From NCBI GenBank assembly GCA_965224605.1, contig CBDCZP010000010.1, positions 260,158 to 324,157 of the forward strand: a DNA stretch of 64,000 nt, written 5' to 3'. The number at the start of each line of letters is the position of its first letter. Within the stretch, counting starts at the first letter, position 1. This document shows, piece by piece, positions 9,329-17,400 of the stretch. The notes under the pieces were generated by a model. It had not been told where the DNA came from and did not search any database. It was given only the letters and a program-made list of their open reading frames with translations. A program made the translations under genes and the position numbers. This DNA comes from HyVt-477 sp965224605 (GTDB lineage: Bacteria > Pseudomonadota > Gammaproteobacteria > Thiotrichales > Thiotrichaceae).

Positions 9329-9365
9329 GTGTCGGATGGCGTTCCTTATCCGACCTACCGCGCTT
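9329..9365. repeat. REP-like palindrome, copy 3
   Basis: GTGTCGGATGGCGTTCCTTA then TCCGACCTACCGCGCTT. It lies immediately at the 3' end of the membrane-protein gene that ends at 9364. Confidence 0.85.
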
Positions 9366-9669
9366 ACCGTCCAGTTTTGATTGTATTCTCCCATCTACGA
9401 AATCTATAGAAAATATGATAAAGAATGAAAATAGTTAAAAGTCCTATTGTTGAAAAATCCACTTTAATACCGATTGGACTTAGCTTTTCATTAACAAAAT
9501 AATTCAATATAAAACCAATAGACGTGAATGTCATGAGTATATGAAATATAACTGAAATATGCTTTGTCCTCTCAAACTTAAAGGAATAAATGGTCAATAA
9601 TTCAGATATATAAATAATACTCGTGTGCACCACCAATATGGATAAAAAAATAAAAAAACTTAATATCAT
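9364..9669 (-). CDS. multi-span membrane protein, probable immunity partner of the displaced RHS tip
   Basis: 101 aa with three predicted hydrophobic segments (about residues 3-28, 38-58, 72-90), basic C-terminus. Its ATG sits directly at the edge of the IS4/Tn5-type insertion. If the element and one 9-bp target copy are removed, the RHS tip frame from 12074 ends in TGA overlapping this ATG as ATGA, the spacing expected of a toxin-immunity pair. Function as immunity is therefore inferred from reconstructed gene order. No family was recognised from the residues alone. The insertion now separates it from its upstream promoter. Confidence 0.65.
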   Translation of the reverse strand: MILSFFIFLSILVVHTSIIYISELLTIYSFKFERTKHISVIFHILMTFTSIGFILNYFVNEKLSPIGIKVDFSTIGLLTIFILYHIFYRFRRWENTIKTGR

Positions 9670-9675
9670 TCAGAT

Positions 9676-11085
9676 CATCTCCTTATACATAAGTTTAAGA
9701 ATATCGTGTAACATACTGACTTTTTATACTTATGACTTGGTCAGAAATGGAATTCCAGAACTTGGATTTAGGCGACAAACGTACTAATGCTCGGACCATT
9801 AAGATAATAAACTCCATAGCGAAATCACCTCAATCCAGTATCCCTGAAGCTTGTCAAGGCTGGGCTGAAACACTAGCCACTTATCGTTTTTACTCTAACG
9901 AATCATTTGACAGTAATGATCTTCTTGAGCCGCACTACGAAGCGACAGAACAACGCATAAGAACCAGTGAATCACCGACTATTCTCTGTATCCAAGACAC
10001 GTCAGAACTGGATTTCAACGGTAAGCAAACCGAAGGCATGGGGCGATTATCCTATGATGCTCAAAGAGGCATGTACCTTCACCCTACGCTGTGTGTCACG
10101 CCCGAACGCTTACCTCTTGGTATTACAGACTCCTGGATGTGGGCGCGAGGTCAAAGTAAAGCTGAAGATAAGCTGACCCCTACTCTTAAAGAAAGCGTTC
10201 GCTGGGTCGAGGGCTATGAACGTGTCGCAGAGATGGCCGAACGTTGCCCTGAGCAACAACTTGTCTATGTCGTTGATCGAGAAGGTGACATGTATGAGCT
10301 GATGGAGCGTGCTCAACAACTTGACTGTCCTGCCGACTGGTTGATTCGAGCAAGACATAACCGTTTGCTACCTAATCAAGCCAAGCTATGGGATGCTGTG
10401 GATGAGCAAGAAGCTCTCACAAAAATCACCTTCATCAAGCCACGCAAACGGGGAGAAAAGGCAAGGACGATTCTACAAGAAGTTAAGGTGCTACGGTATA
10501 CGCTTTCACCAAAGGGCAAATCACCCGTTGAAATGACGCTGGTTCAAGCAAAGGAAATGAATCCCCCGAAAGGTAGTCACCCCATTGTTTGGCGACTGTT
10601 GACCAATAGACAGGTCGTGACAGAAGAGCAAGCGGGCGAAATCATTGATTGGTATCGTTGCCGATGGGAAATTGAAATGTTCTTTGATGTCTTGAAAGTA
10701 GGATGCAAGGTAGAAAAATTACAACTAGGCAACAAAGATCGCGTTGAAAAGGCATTGGCACTCTATATGATAGTGACTTGGCGTGTTATGTATCTGATGC
10801 GACTCGGGCGTAACTGTCCAGAATTACCTGCCGATCTTATCTTTGATCCTCTAGAATGGAAGTCCTCTTATCTACTGGGTAAGAAAAAGCTACCTGACGG
10901 TATTCCCTCTATTAATGAAGTCCTTAGAAATTTAGCCATGCTGGGAGGCTTTCTCGCAAGAAAGTCAGATGGTGAACCGGGTGCTAAAAGCATCTGGAAA
11001 GGTTTTCAGCGAATACAAGACTGCATTTACGGAATACAGCTTGCTACGGAGCTTCAAGATTTTGTAACTTATGTATAAGGAGATG
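9676..11085 (+). mobile_element. IS4/Tn5-type insertion sequence with 9-bp target duplication
   Basis: 1410 bp. Terminal inverted repeats CATCTCCTTATACATAAGTT at 9676 and its reverse complement ending at 11085. The 9-bp direct duplication CATTCAGAT occurs at 9667-9675 and 11086-11094. It carries one transposase gene. Perfect target copies and an intact transposase indicate recent insertion. It landed at the junction between an RHS tip and its downstream membrane gene. Confidence 0.95.
9732..11078 (+). CDS. IS4-family (Tn5/IS50-like) DDE transposase
   Basis: 448 aa, apparently intact. The N-terminus WSEMEFQNLDLGDKRTNAR matches the DNA-binding start of Tn5-type transposases. Catalytic residues lie in CIQDTSELDF (about 85-95) and VYVVDREGDMYELM (about 178-190). 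The YREK signature Y-x2-R-x3-E-x6-K is met exactly by YRCRWEIEMFFDVLK (about 314-328). It catalyses cut-and-paste transposition of the surrounding element. The stop codon lies seven bases inside the right end. Confidence 0.94.
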   Translation: MTWSEMEFQNLDLGDKRTNARTIKIINSIAKSPQSSIPEACQGWAETLATYRFYSNESFDSNDLLEPHYEATEQRIRTSESPTILCIQDTSELDFNGKQTEGMGRLSYDAQRGMYLHPTLCVTPERLPLGITDSWMWARGQSKAEDKLTPTLKESVRWVEGYERVAEMAERCPEQQLVYVVDREGDMYELMERAQQLDCPADWLIRARHNRLLPNQAKLWDAVDEQEALTKITFIKPRKRGEKARTILQEVKVLRYTLSPKGKSPVEMTLVQAKEMNPPKGSHPIVWRLLTNRQVVTEEQAGEIIDWYRCRWEIEMFFDVLKVGCKVEKLQLGNKDRVEKALALYMIVTWRVMYLMRLGRNCPELPADLIFDPLEWKSSYLLGKKKLPDGIPSINEVLRNLAMLGGFLARKSDGEPGAKSIWKGFQRIQDCIYGIQLATELQDFVTYV

Positions 11086-12108
11086 CATTCAGATATACCA
11101 TCATAAGTATTTATAGATGTATTTGTCATGTTAATAATTTCAGCACCGAGGGCGGGTCTTGACATCTGCATAAATGCTGGTTGAAGGTCACCACTGTGTG
11201 TTACACCCATAGTAGATCGCATATATGGATAGTTACTCAAAGTTGCTCCTTTCATAACACCTCTTGCCATGCCACCAACGGATGAACCAATATCAACAGC
11301 TCCATAGGCTAAATCACCATGAGCAGGGTTTCCAGTTATTGCCTCAGCTCCAGCTTGATAAGCAGTTCTTAATGCACCACTATCTCCAGACAATCCTTCA
11401 TAAATATTATTACCCCCGTGTGCAATCAAAACACCACCTCCTGCGCATGTTACAACACCTACACAGATGACGGCTCCAACATACACTTGTGCAGCTCCAC
11501 CAACTACAGAAATTGTTCGACTAAGAAATGCTTTTGATCTTTCGAAAAAGCTGCCACCAGCTTCAGCATTAAACAAATGAGTAAACGCCGCACTGACCGC
11601 CCCATTTGCAAACTTACCCCCTACCGCCTTAGAGATTGTACCACCAACAGCCGCTGAAAATGCAGTACGTGTATAGATATTTTTACCTTTGAAAACACCA
11701 CCCGCCATATGACCCATAAAACCACCCGCAAATCCTTCCCTGAATTTACCGCCCCGAAGCACCGAAGTTGTCCCTTGAGCCACACCATGTGCAATAGCAG
11801 TCCCTGTCTTGGTTGCAAATAAACTACCCCCGTTTAATCCATGCCCTATACCAAAGGCAAGTCCTGCCGATAGTCCTCCAAACACAGCACCTTCCAAAGC
11901 ACCTCGCAAACTACCAGTAGATATGAGCCCACTAGCAAAGCCCCCTGCTCCACCTGCTATTACAGTACCAATGAAAACAGAACCTCCCGTAGCTGTTATT
12001 GCCACAAGTGTTGCACTAAATCCTAAACCATAAACCCCTGCGTAGGCAGAAAGAGCCAATCCAGCCGTAAACACTAGGGTCGGTATAAGACAACGGGTTA
12101 TTCTTCAC
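11086..12108 (-). pseudogene. displaced (orphan) RHS C-terminal tip with putative toxin domain
   Basis: The minus-strand frame from GTG 12074 continues into the IS and now ends at 10965; before insertion it would end GISE-TGA at the duplicated target. Upstream DNA to 12108 is identical to the RHS anchor VKNNPLSYTDPS of the 14410-25080 gene, but it is one base out of frame and lacks about 30 codons, so this is not simply expressed. A glycine-rich pre-toxin linker follows, ending GGKFANGAVSAAFTHLFN, nearly identical in DNA to the main gene. The unique tip contains CVGVVTCAGGGVLIAHGGNN and GDLAYGAVDIGSSVGG, a DUF4225-like pattern from RHS proteins. It is a plausible reservoir cassette for tip exchange. 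Confidence 0.78.
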
Positions 12109-12487
12109 AAAGAATCAAAAGGGTCAGACTCGATTGATCTTGTCCTGAGCTTCTTAAAATGCCTATTTCTTGTAGCTGTCCACGTAGTTGTTTTCCTGCT
12201 TTGTACTGTTTGTCTGGAAGACGATATGCCAAGGTGCGGTTGGCAAAACCTAGTTTAAAATGCTTTATTAGTTCTGGATTACCTAACCCTCTTTTTTGTA
12301 AATAGGCTAGTGCTTCGGGCCTTTGTAACAGGGCTTCGTGGTAGAAGTCTATGATCTGGTTTAGAAGGGTTTGGTTCGCTTGATCAACAGGTAAGGTATC
12401 CAGTTTGCGTTGAGTACTTCGTTTGGCGGATTTCTTAGGTTTAGAGGTCGAGGTATCAGCCGCTAAAGAAGGAAAGCCATTTTTCAT
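12098..12487 (-). pseudogene. N-terminal fragment of a mobile-element DNA primase (toprim/CHC2-type)
   Basis: The first about 115 residues read as a primase: a basic low-complexity N-terminus, then ALLQRPEALAYLQKRGLGNP, LIKHFKLGFANRTLAYRLP, and KAGKQLRGQLQEIGILRSSG. That pattern is typical of the region before the toprim domain of phage/plasmid primases. The frame then enters a junction repeat (QSSLTLLIL) and stops, so the catalytic domain is lost. It diverges from the XRE gene at 12597. Non-functional remnant. Confidence 0.65.
12111..12140 (-). repeat. 28-bp junction repeat, copy 4
   Basis: Joins the truncated primase gene to the RHS anchor sequence. Both partners stop exactly at this repeat. 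Confidence 0.85.
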
Positions 12488-12496
12488 TCCTTTAAA

Positions 12497-12543
12497 AAGG
12501 TTCTACTCAGAACCTTGTCAAGATTCCCTAAAGGTATTATTAT
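12497..12543 (+). promoter_or_regulatory. xre promoter with overlapping palindromic operator
   Basis: Perfect palindrome AAGGTTCT-ACTC-AGAACCTT (12497-12516). It overlaps a -35 TTGTCA (12515-12520), 17 bases from a -10 TATTAT (12538-12543). A related half-arrangement (CCTTTTTAGAACC) lies just before the xre start. Autoregulation by the XRE protein is inferred. Confidence 0.5.
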
Positions 12544-12596
12544 AAGCTCTTTATAGATACTTTTGTCAAACCTTTTTAGAACCATAGGAGATAATC

Positions 12597-12974
12597 ATGG
12601 ATAAACAATTATTGGCGTTTATCGTAATGAACTTTCCACAACGATTTATTCAACTTAGAAAAGAACATAAACTCACTCAGCAAGGGATGGCGGATACCAT
12701 AGGAATGCATATTACTCAGGTTAAACGCTATGAGGCAGGTCAGGCGCAACCCTCCGTGGAAATTCTTAAAAAGATTGCTACGGCTTTTCATGTGACCACC
12801 GACTGGCTTATTTTTGAGAAAGGGGAACGGGATTTACCCCATGATCTGCAACTTAAATTTGAGGCCGTGACACAGATGTCCGCAGAGGATCAGCACACTA
12901 TTCAGTCATTAATTGATGGCATGATTTTAAAACATACGGCGAGTCAGTTGGCTATGAGTGGTAATAATCAATGA
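12597..12974 (+). CDS. XRE-family helix-turn-helix regulator
   Basis: 125 aa. A lambda-Cro-like HTH occupies about residues 14-70: FIQLRKEHKLTQQGMADTIG, then ITQVKRYEAGQAQPSVEILKK. The C-terminal helix may mediate dimerisation. TAGGAGATAATC before the ATG is a strong ribosome site. It is a free-standing regulator divergent from the primase remnant. Operator-like palindromes upstream suggest self-control. Possibly once part of a phage or toxin-antitoxin module; no partner gene is attached now. Confidence 0.88.
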   Translation: MDKQLLAFIVMNFPQRFIQLRKEHKLTQQGMADTIGMHITQVKRYEAGQAQPSVEILKKIATAFHVTTDWLIFEKGERDLPHDLQLKFEAVTQMSAEDQHTIQSLIDGMILKHTASQLAMSGNNQ

Positions 12975-13005
12975 TAATAGCCGCTAAAAAGAGAGGATAA
13001 ACAGT

Positions 13006-13185
13006 ATGCAAGCATTAAAACAGGAAGCGTTAAACACGATTGATCAGTTACCTGATGATACCGATATGGAGGAAATCATGTATCGGCTTTATGTACTAGA
13101 CAAGATTAGGAAAGGTCAGGAAGCGGTGGAACAAGGTAGAACGCTCACCAATGAAGAGCTTAAGCTGGAAATGGATACATGGTAA
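13006..13185 (+). CDS. small antitoxin of a ParDE/RelBE-type pair
   Basis: 59 aa: MQALKQEALNTIDQLPDDTD, then MEEIMYRLYVLDKIRKGQEA, ending EELKLEMDTW. The acidic helical layout and the segment 'IDQLPDDxxMEEIMYRLY' are typical of antitoxins paired with RelE/ParE toxins. GAGAGGAT lies upstream. Its stop codon overlaps the toxin start (ATGGTAA, toxin ATG at 13179). Neutralises the downstream toxin and probably represses the operon. Confidence 0.82.
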   Translation: MQALKQEALNTIDQLPDDTDMEEIMYRLYVLDKIRKGQEAVEQGRTLTNEELKLEMDTW

Positions 13186-13472
13186 TTTGGTCTTATCCTG
13201 CCAGAGATGACTTACGTGCTATCCATGATTTTATTGCCCTTGATTCTCCCCATTATGCTAAAAAAACCGTGCAGGATATTCGGGAGAAAATGGAGGGTGT
13301 GGATCAGCTACCCAGAAGGGGGATAGTCGTTTCTGAACTCAATGATGAAAACGTCAGAGAGCTATCCCGTTACTCTTATCGGATTATTTATGAGGTCAAA
13401 CAAGAGCTTGTAGTTGTTCTCACAGTGGTACATAAGCGACGTGATTTGAAAGCTGAGGACATTATTAGATAA
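13179..13472 (+). CDS. RelE/ParE-superfamily toxin
   Basis: 97 aa, normal for the fold. Family pattern: WSYPARDDLRAIHDFIALDS at the N-terminus, basic helix, YSYRIIYEVKQELVVVLTVV and VHKRRDL near the C-terminus (the R/H-rich end of ParE/RelE toxins). Start overlaps the antitoxin stop. ParE members poison gyrase and RelE members cut mRNA on ribosomes; the sequence read does not decide which. A REP-like unit follows 11 bases after the stop. Confidence 0.88.
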   Translation: MVIWSYPARDDLRAIHDFIALDSPHYAKKTVQDIREKMEGVDQLPRRGIVVSELNDENVRELSRYSYRIIYEVKQELVVVLTVVHKRRDLKAEDIIR

Positions 13473-13482
13473 ACCTTAAGTA

Positions 13483-13520
13483 GTGCCGGATGGCGTTCCT
13501 TATCCGGCCTACCACGCTAT
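13483..13520. repeat. REP-like palindrome, copy 4
   Basis: GTGCCGGATGGCGTTCCTTA then TCCGGCCTACCACGCTAT. It forms the upstream border of the RAYT C-terminal fragment. Confidence 0.85.
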
Positions 13521-13682
13521 CAGCGTCATATGGATTATCTACATTATAACCCCGTGAAGCATGGTTTAGTTGATACAGTACAGCAATGGCCATTTTCAAC
13601 ATTCCACTATTTAGTGGAGCAAGGTGTATACCCGCAAGAATGGGGGAATAATGTTGTTTTAAACGCAGGAGAAAGGCTATGA
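13521..13682 (+). pseudogene. C-terminal fragment of RAYT transposase
   Basis: The frame opens out of the REP-like unit and reads QRHMDYLHYNPVKHGLVDTV, then QQWPFSTFHYLVEQGVYPQE and WG...ERL-stop. The motif YLHYNPVKHGLV is the hallmark C-terminal region of REP-associated tyrosine transposases. It has no start and no catalytic HUH/Y region. REP-like palindromes flank it on both sides, the standard neighbourhood of RAYT genes. With 8151-8297 it shows that a RAYT once resided here and was broken up. Confidence 0.85.
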
Positions 13683-13701
13683 GTGCGTGCCATTATTGTT
13701 T

Positions 13702-13741
13702 GTGTCGGATGGCGCTAGCGCTTATCCGACCTACCGCGCTA
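13702..13741. repeat. REP-like palindrome, copy 5
   Basis: GTGTCGGATGGCGCTAGCGC then TTATCCGACCTACCGCGCTA. Same variant as copy 2. It truncates the IS110 fragment on its right. Confidence 0.85.
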
Positions 13742-13826
13742 GTTTATTGGCAAGGGCTACCGTAGCCTTATTTTTCCCGCGTCGCTTAACCAGTCGAGTG
13801 ACCCAACGGCTTAACTCGTCCGTCAT
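13742..13826 (-). pseudogene. C-terminal fragment of an IS110/IS1111-family transposase
   Basis: The minus strand reads MTDELSRWVTRLVKRRGKNK then ATVALANK. This is the conserved 'RRGKNKATVALANKxAR' end of IS110-family transposases. It is bounded by a REP-like unit on one side and a junction repeat on the other. Compare the longer IS1111-type element at 49923-51262. Confidence 0.75.
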
Positions 13827-13832
13827 TTAAAT

Positions 13833-13858
13833 ATCGATCGAGTCTGACCCCTTTGATT
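13833..13858 (+). repeat. 28-bp junction repeat, copy 5
   Basis: ATCGATCGAGTCTGACCCCT then TTGATT. It lies between the IS110 fragment and the 3' flank of the RHS immunity gene. Confidence 0.8.
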
Positions 13859-13923
13859 GTTCCTTTTCTTTGTACTTTTCTTTGTAGACCCCTTATTCCT
13901 GACCACGCTGATTCAGGAGGAAG

Positions 13924-14403
13924 TCACCGATTCAGATTAAAATCATTCCATTTAAAAGGAAATGCAGAAGCATTTGTTATATCAAAATCAATAAATATAT
14001 AAAAGTTATTTAATATTAATTTAATTTCGTATCTCTTGTTTTTATTAAAACTATAACCATCTAAAATTGATAAGTATTTTTTTTCTTTTTCTGAACATTT
14101 AGGAGAGAATGAGACAGCATCACCAATTACATAAGGACAACTACTAATATCCCTAACACCTATCATGTTTGATAGGTGACACATACCAGCATAGTTTTCG
14201 TTATAATCTAAAAGTTTTGCATGTTGCCCAATAATATCCAATATCTTATATTCACCACCTAACATTATTAATTTATCAGTATATCTATTAGAATTTTTCC
14301 AAGTATCCGGATAAAGAAAAAAACCTTTTGAAAGTGCGAAGTAACTCTCAGGAATCACCTTAATTTCATCACCTATTACCATCTTGTTTCCTCTCATACT
14401 CAT
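13924..14403 (-). CDS. hypothetical protein, probable immunity partner of the RHS toxin
   Basis: 159 aa, soluble, no signal peptide or membrane span. Starts seven bases after the RHS stop on the same strand; a second start, MVIGDEIKVIPESYF, follows within eight codons and may be the true one. Contains VIGDAVSFSPKCSEKEKKYL and an aromatic C-terminal half (FYIFIDFDI). No family was recognised. Small, lower-GC genes directly behind RHS tips normally encode cognate immunity proteins, and this is the only basis for the call. Confidence 0.65.
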   Translation of the reverse strand: MSMRGNKMVIGDEIKVIPESYFALSKGFFLYPDTWKNSNRYTDKLIMLGGEYKILDIIGQHAKLLDYNENYAGMCHLSNMIGVRDISSCPYVIGDAVSFSPKCSEKEKKYLSILDGYSFNKNKRYEIKLILNNFYIFIDFDITNASAFPFKWNDFNLNR

Positions 14404-14409
14404 ATCAAC

Positions 14410-17400
14410 CTATAAACTTGGGGCAGGATACGCTGGCAGTGTCAATATTGACCTAGTCGTTATAAATTCAGTTCCACCACCAAGCTGACCATTAGCTGGT
14501 GCAACAACATTACCAGATAGAGAGTTTGGTGCTGCTATAAAATCACTTGAAGTACCAGGAACTGGATGAATATATAACTGTATTCCTAGAGGCTTATCTA
14601 ATGCCAGTTGCTGTATAGCCATGCCTGATGACATTCCACCATTAGGAGTAACATATTGCCCCGCCCCCAATCGACCAATTAGTTTAGATACAGGTGAATA
14701 ATGATACATTATTATAGATGTGCTATCGCCCATCGTAGAAGGTATTGCAACACTAAATATACCTAGCACTGATCTACCGACTGCCACGCTAAGACCTCTC
14801 AGTCCTCCCCAGAGACGACTACCAATTTGACCCCAATTAATCGGTTTTAGTGAACTTCCAAGGGCAACTTCACTATTAAACAAATGAGTAAACGCGGCAC
14901 TGACCGCCCCATTTGCAAACTTACCCCCTACCGCCTTAGAGATTGTACCACCAACAGCCGCTGAAAATGCAGTACGTGTATACACATTTTTACCTTTAAA
15001 TGTTCCTCCAGCCATATGCCCGAAGAACCCACCCGCAAATCCAGATTTAAACTTTCCACCTCTCAATACTGACACAGTCCCCTGTGCAACGCCATGGGCA
15101 ACCGCTATGCCCGCTTTGCCACCCCCAATAAAGCCGCCATGTCCAATACCAAAGGCTAGAGCACCTGACAAGGCACCGAACACCCCTGCTGTAAGTGCAT
15201 CTTTAATTGAACCTGTTGCAACTAGTGTAGAGGCAAAAGCACCCGCACCACCTGCTATTGCACCTCCTATTAAGGCGGCACCTAAACCATTTGCAGCATA
15301 GATAGCTGAAAGTGTTTGCAGACCAAAAGCAGCAGTTCCCGCATAGGCATAAAGAGCCGCCCCAGCCGTTAGCACCCCCACCGCAATAGCCAAGATAGTC
15401 CGCCCATACTTCTTGAAAAACTTCTTCAAACTCCTAAACAATTTCTTAAAGAAGTACCCACTAGGGTCGGTATAAGACAACGGGTTATTCTTCACATAGG
15501 TATAGCGGTTAAAGCTTTGCGTATCCCCCGCTGCCTGTATATGGGGGTCTGCACTGATAAAGCGTCCGGTGGTGGCATCATAGAGCCGCCCTTTCATGTT
15601 CACCAGTCCGACTTCGTAGTCGTGTTCGTGTCCGGTAAAGCCGAGTTTGATGGCCGTGCGTTCGATACCTGCCAGGATAGTGCTCAGGTCGAGTGTTCCC
15701 AGCAATGGACCACCGCCCCGGCGTTTTCCCCACGCGCTGAAGCTGAGTTGCTCTAGCGATTGGCCTTTGTTATCCAGCACCATCTGGGTGGAACCCAGAT
15801 GGTCTTTGAGCAGGTAGCGGGTGTTTTGTGCAACCCATTGGCTATTGCTGTTTTTGTGCTGGGTGATGTAGGCGACGGTTTTGCCGCCTGCGCTCAGGTA
15901 GTATTTGTGTATTTCGGCGTTGTTGGCTTTTTTCTTGACGCGTTCGTAGCCACCACCGATGTACCAGGTGGTTTCTTTGTTGCCATCTTTGAGGATGCGC
16001 TGACGCTCGCTATTGTAGGTCAGTCTGATGTTGCCATCAGCGCCGATGATCTGTGCCGGTTTGTCGAAGCTTGTCCAGGTGTAGCTTTTTCCACTCCCGC
16101 TGAGCAGGTTGCCATTGCTGTCATAGCGATAGTCTTGGTTGCCTACTTGGGAGACGGCATGCACACCGCCTTTGTCACCTCCGGTTTTGTAGCTATAATG
16201 GATGCCGTCTTTTTCGGTGATATTGCCGTGTCCATCATAGCGGTGGGTGTTGCCGGGGATGACTTGTCCTGCATAGGTGCTTTGGATGCGCTTGAGACGA
16301 TAGAGGTCGTCGTATTCAAAGTTTTCTTTGAGTTGGTTGTTGTCATCACGCCATGTGAGGTTACCTGCACCATCAAAGCCGTAGGTGAGTTGTTGCAAGT
16401 CGCTTCCACTGTTGGTTTTACCACTATAGATTTGGGTGATGCGACCCAGTGCGTCGTAGTTTTTGGTGGTGGTGACGCCGTTGCCCAGTTTTTCGGAGGT
16501 CAGGCTTCCATTGGCATCGGCTTGTTGGGCTTCCCAATAGTTAAGGGTTTCTGCCTGATTGCTGATGCGGGTGAGTGCGCCACGGGTGTAGTGGTGTTTG
16601 ACGATGACGGGGTTGAAGTGGTCTGCCTGTGGATAGGTGAGTGTCGCTACGCGACCGAATGTGTCGTAGCTTGTGCGGGTGGTATAGGCGGTTGTCGCTG
16701 TGCTATTGATGCTGGCAGGTAGTTGTTCGGTGACGCTTGCTACTTGTCCATAATCACTCGTATAGGTGAAGCTTTTTTTATAGTTCCCAGGGCTGGTGAT
16801 GCGATGCAGTTTACCAATGCCTTTTCCTGAGGCGCTGTCGTAATACCAGCGGTGGGTGCCTTCGGCTTCTACGCGGGTTTTTATGCGACCCAGGTTGTCG
16901 TAGGTCATGGTGGTGGTTTGACCGTTGGCATTGGTCTGTGATTGTAATGCTCCGGTGGGATCGTAGGTGTAGCTCCAGGTTCCCATGTCCGGATCAATCA
17001 TCCCGGTTTTGTTACCGAGTGTGTCATAGCTGAAGGTGGTGATGGATGTGGGTGTTTCAGCGGCGGTTTGTCCGCCTGAGGTGGAGGCGGTGACTCCCGT
17101 TTGACGCAGATTGCCATCGGCGAAGTAGCTATAGTCGATGGTGTTGTCCAGTGCATCGGTGACTTGGGCTGTTTTGCCCTCGGCAGTGAGGGTTTGCTGG
17201 GTTCTCTTTCCGTTGACATCGATTTTGGTGGTGGTTAAGCCGTCATAACTTACCGAGGATTCTAGTCCGGTCGGTTGGGTAATCGTTTTTGGACGTTCCA
17301 GTGCATCATAGGTGTAGGTGGTCCATTCAGCGGTTTCATCGCTGTAATAAGGGCGTGATTCTGCGACTAACTGCCCGGTTGTCAGGTTGTATTGTTTGTC

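Larger units (their letters stand above)
9080..9363. other. repeat-dominated gap
   Basis: Contains REP-like units at 9106-9143 and 9329-9365. Between them is a junction repeat at 9224-9250, preceded by a near copy of the RAYT leader in inverted orientation (CACTTAAAGCATTAGATCAA). A short 3' coding remnant before 9290 reads FLGTLQGKDQDSLRAVIEN then a stop. No complete gene. Confidence 0.6.

Noticed and set aside
15760..16722. 320-codon plus-strand open frame
   Set aside because: Lies opposite the RHS/YD repeats; the low-complexity valine-rich translation is produced by the complementary strand of repeated YD codons. No ribosome site or homology.
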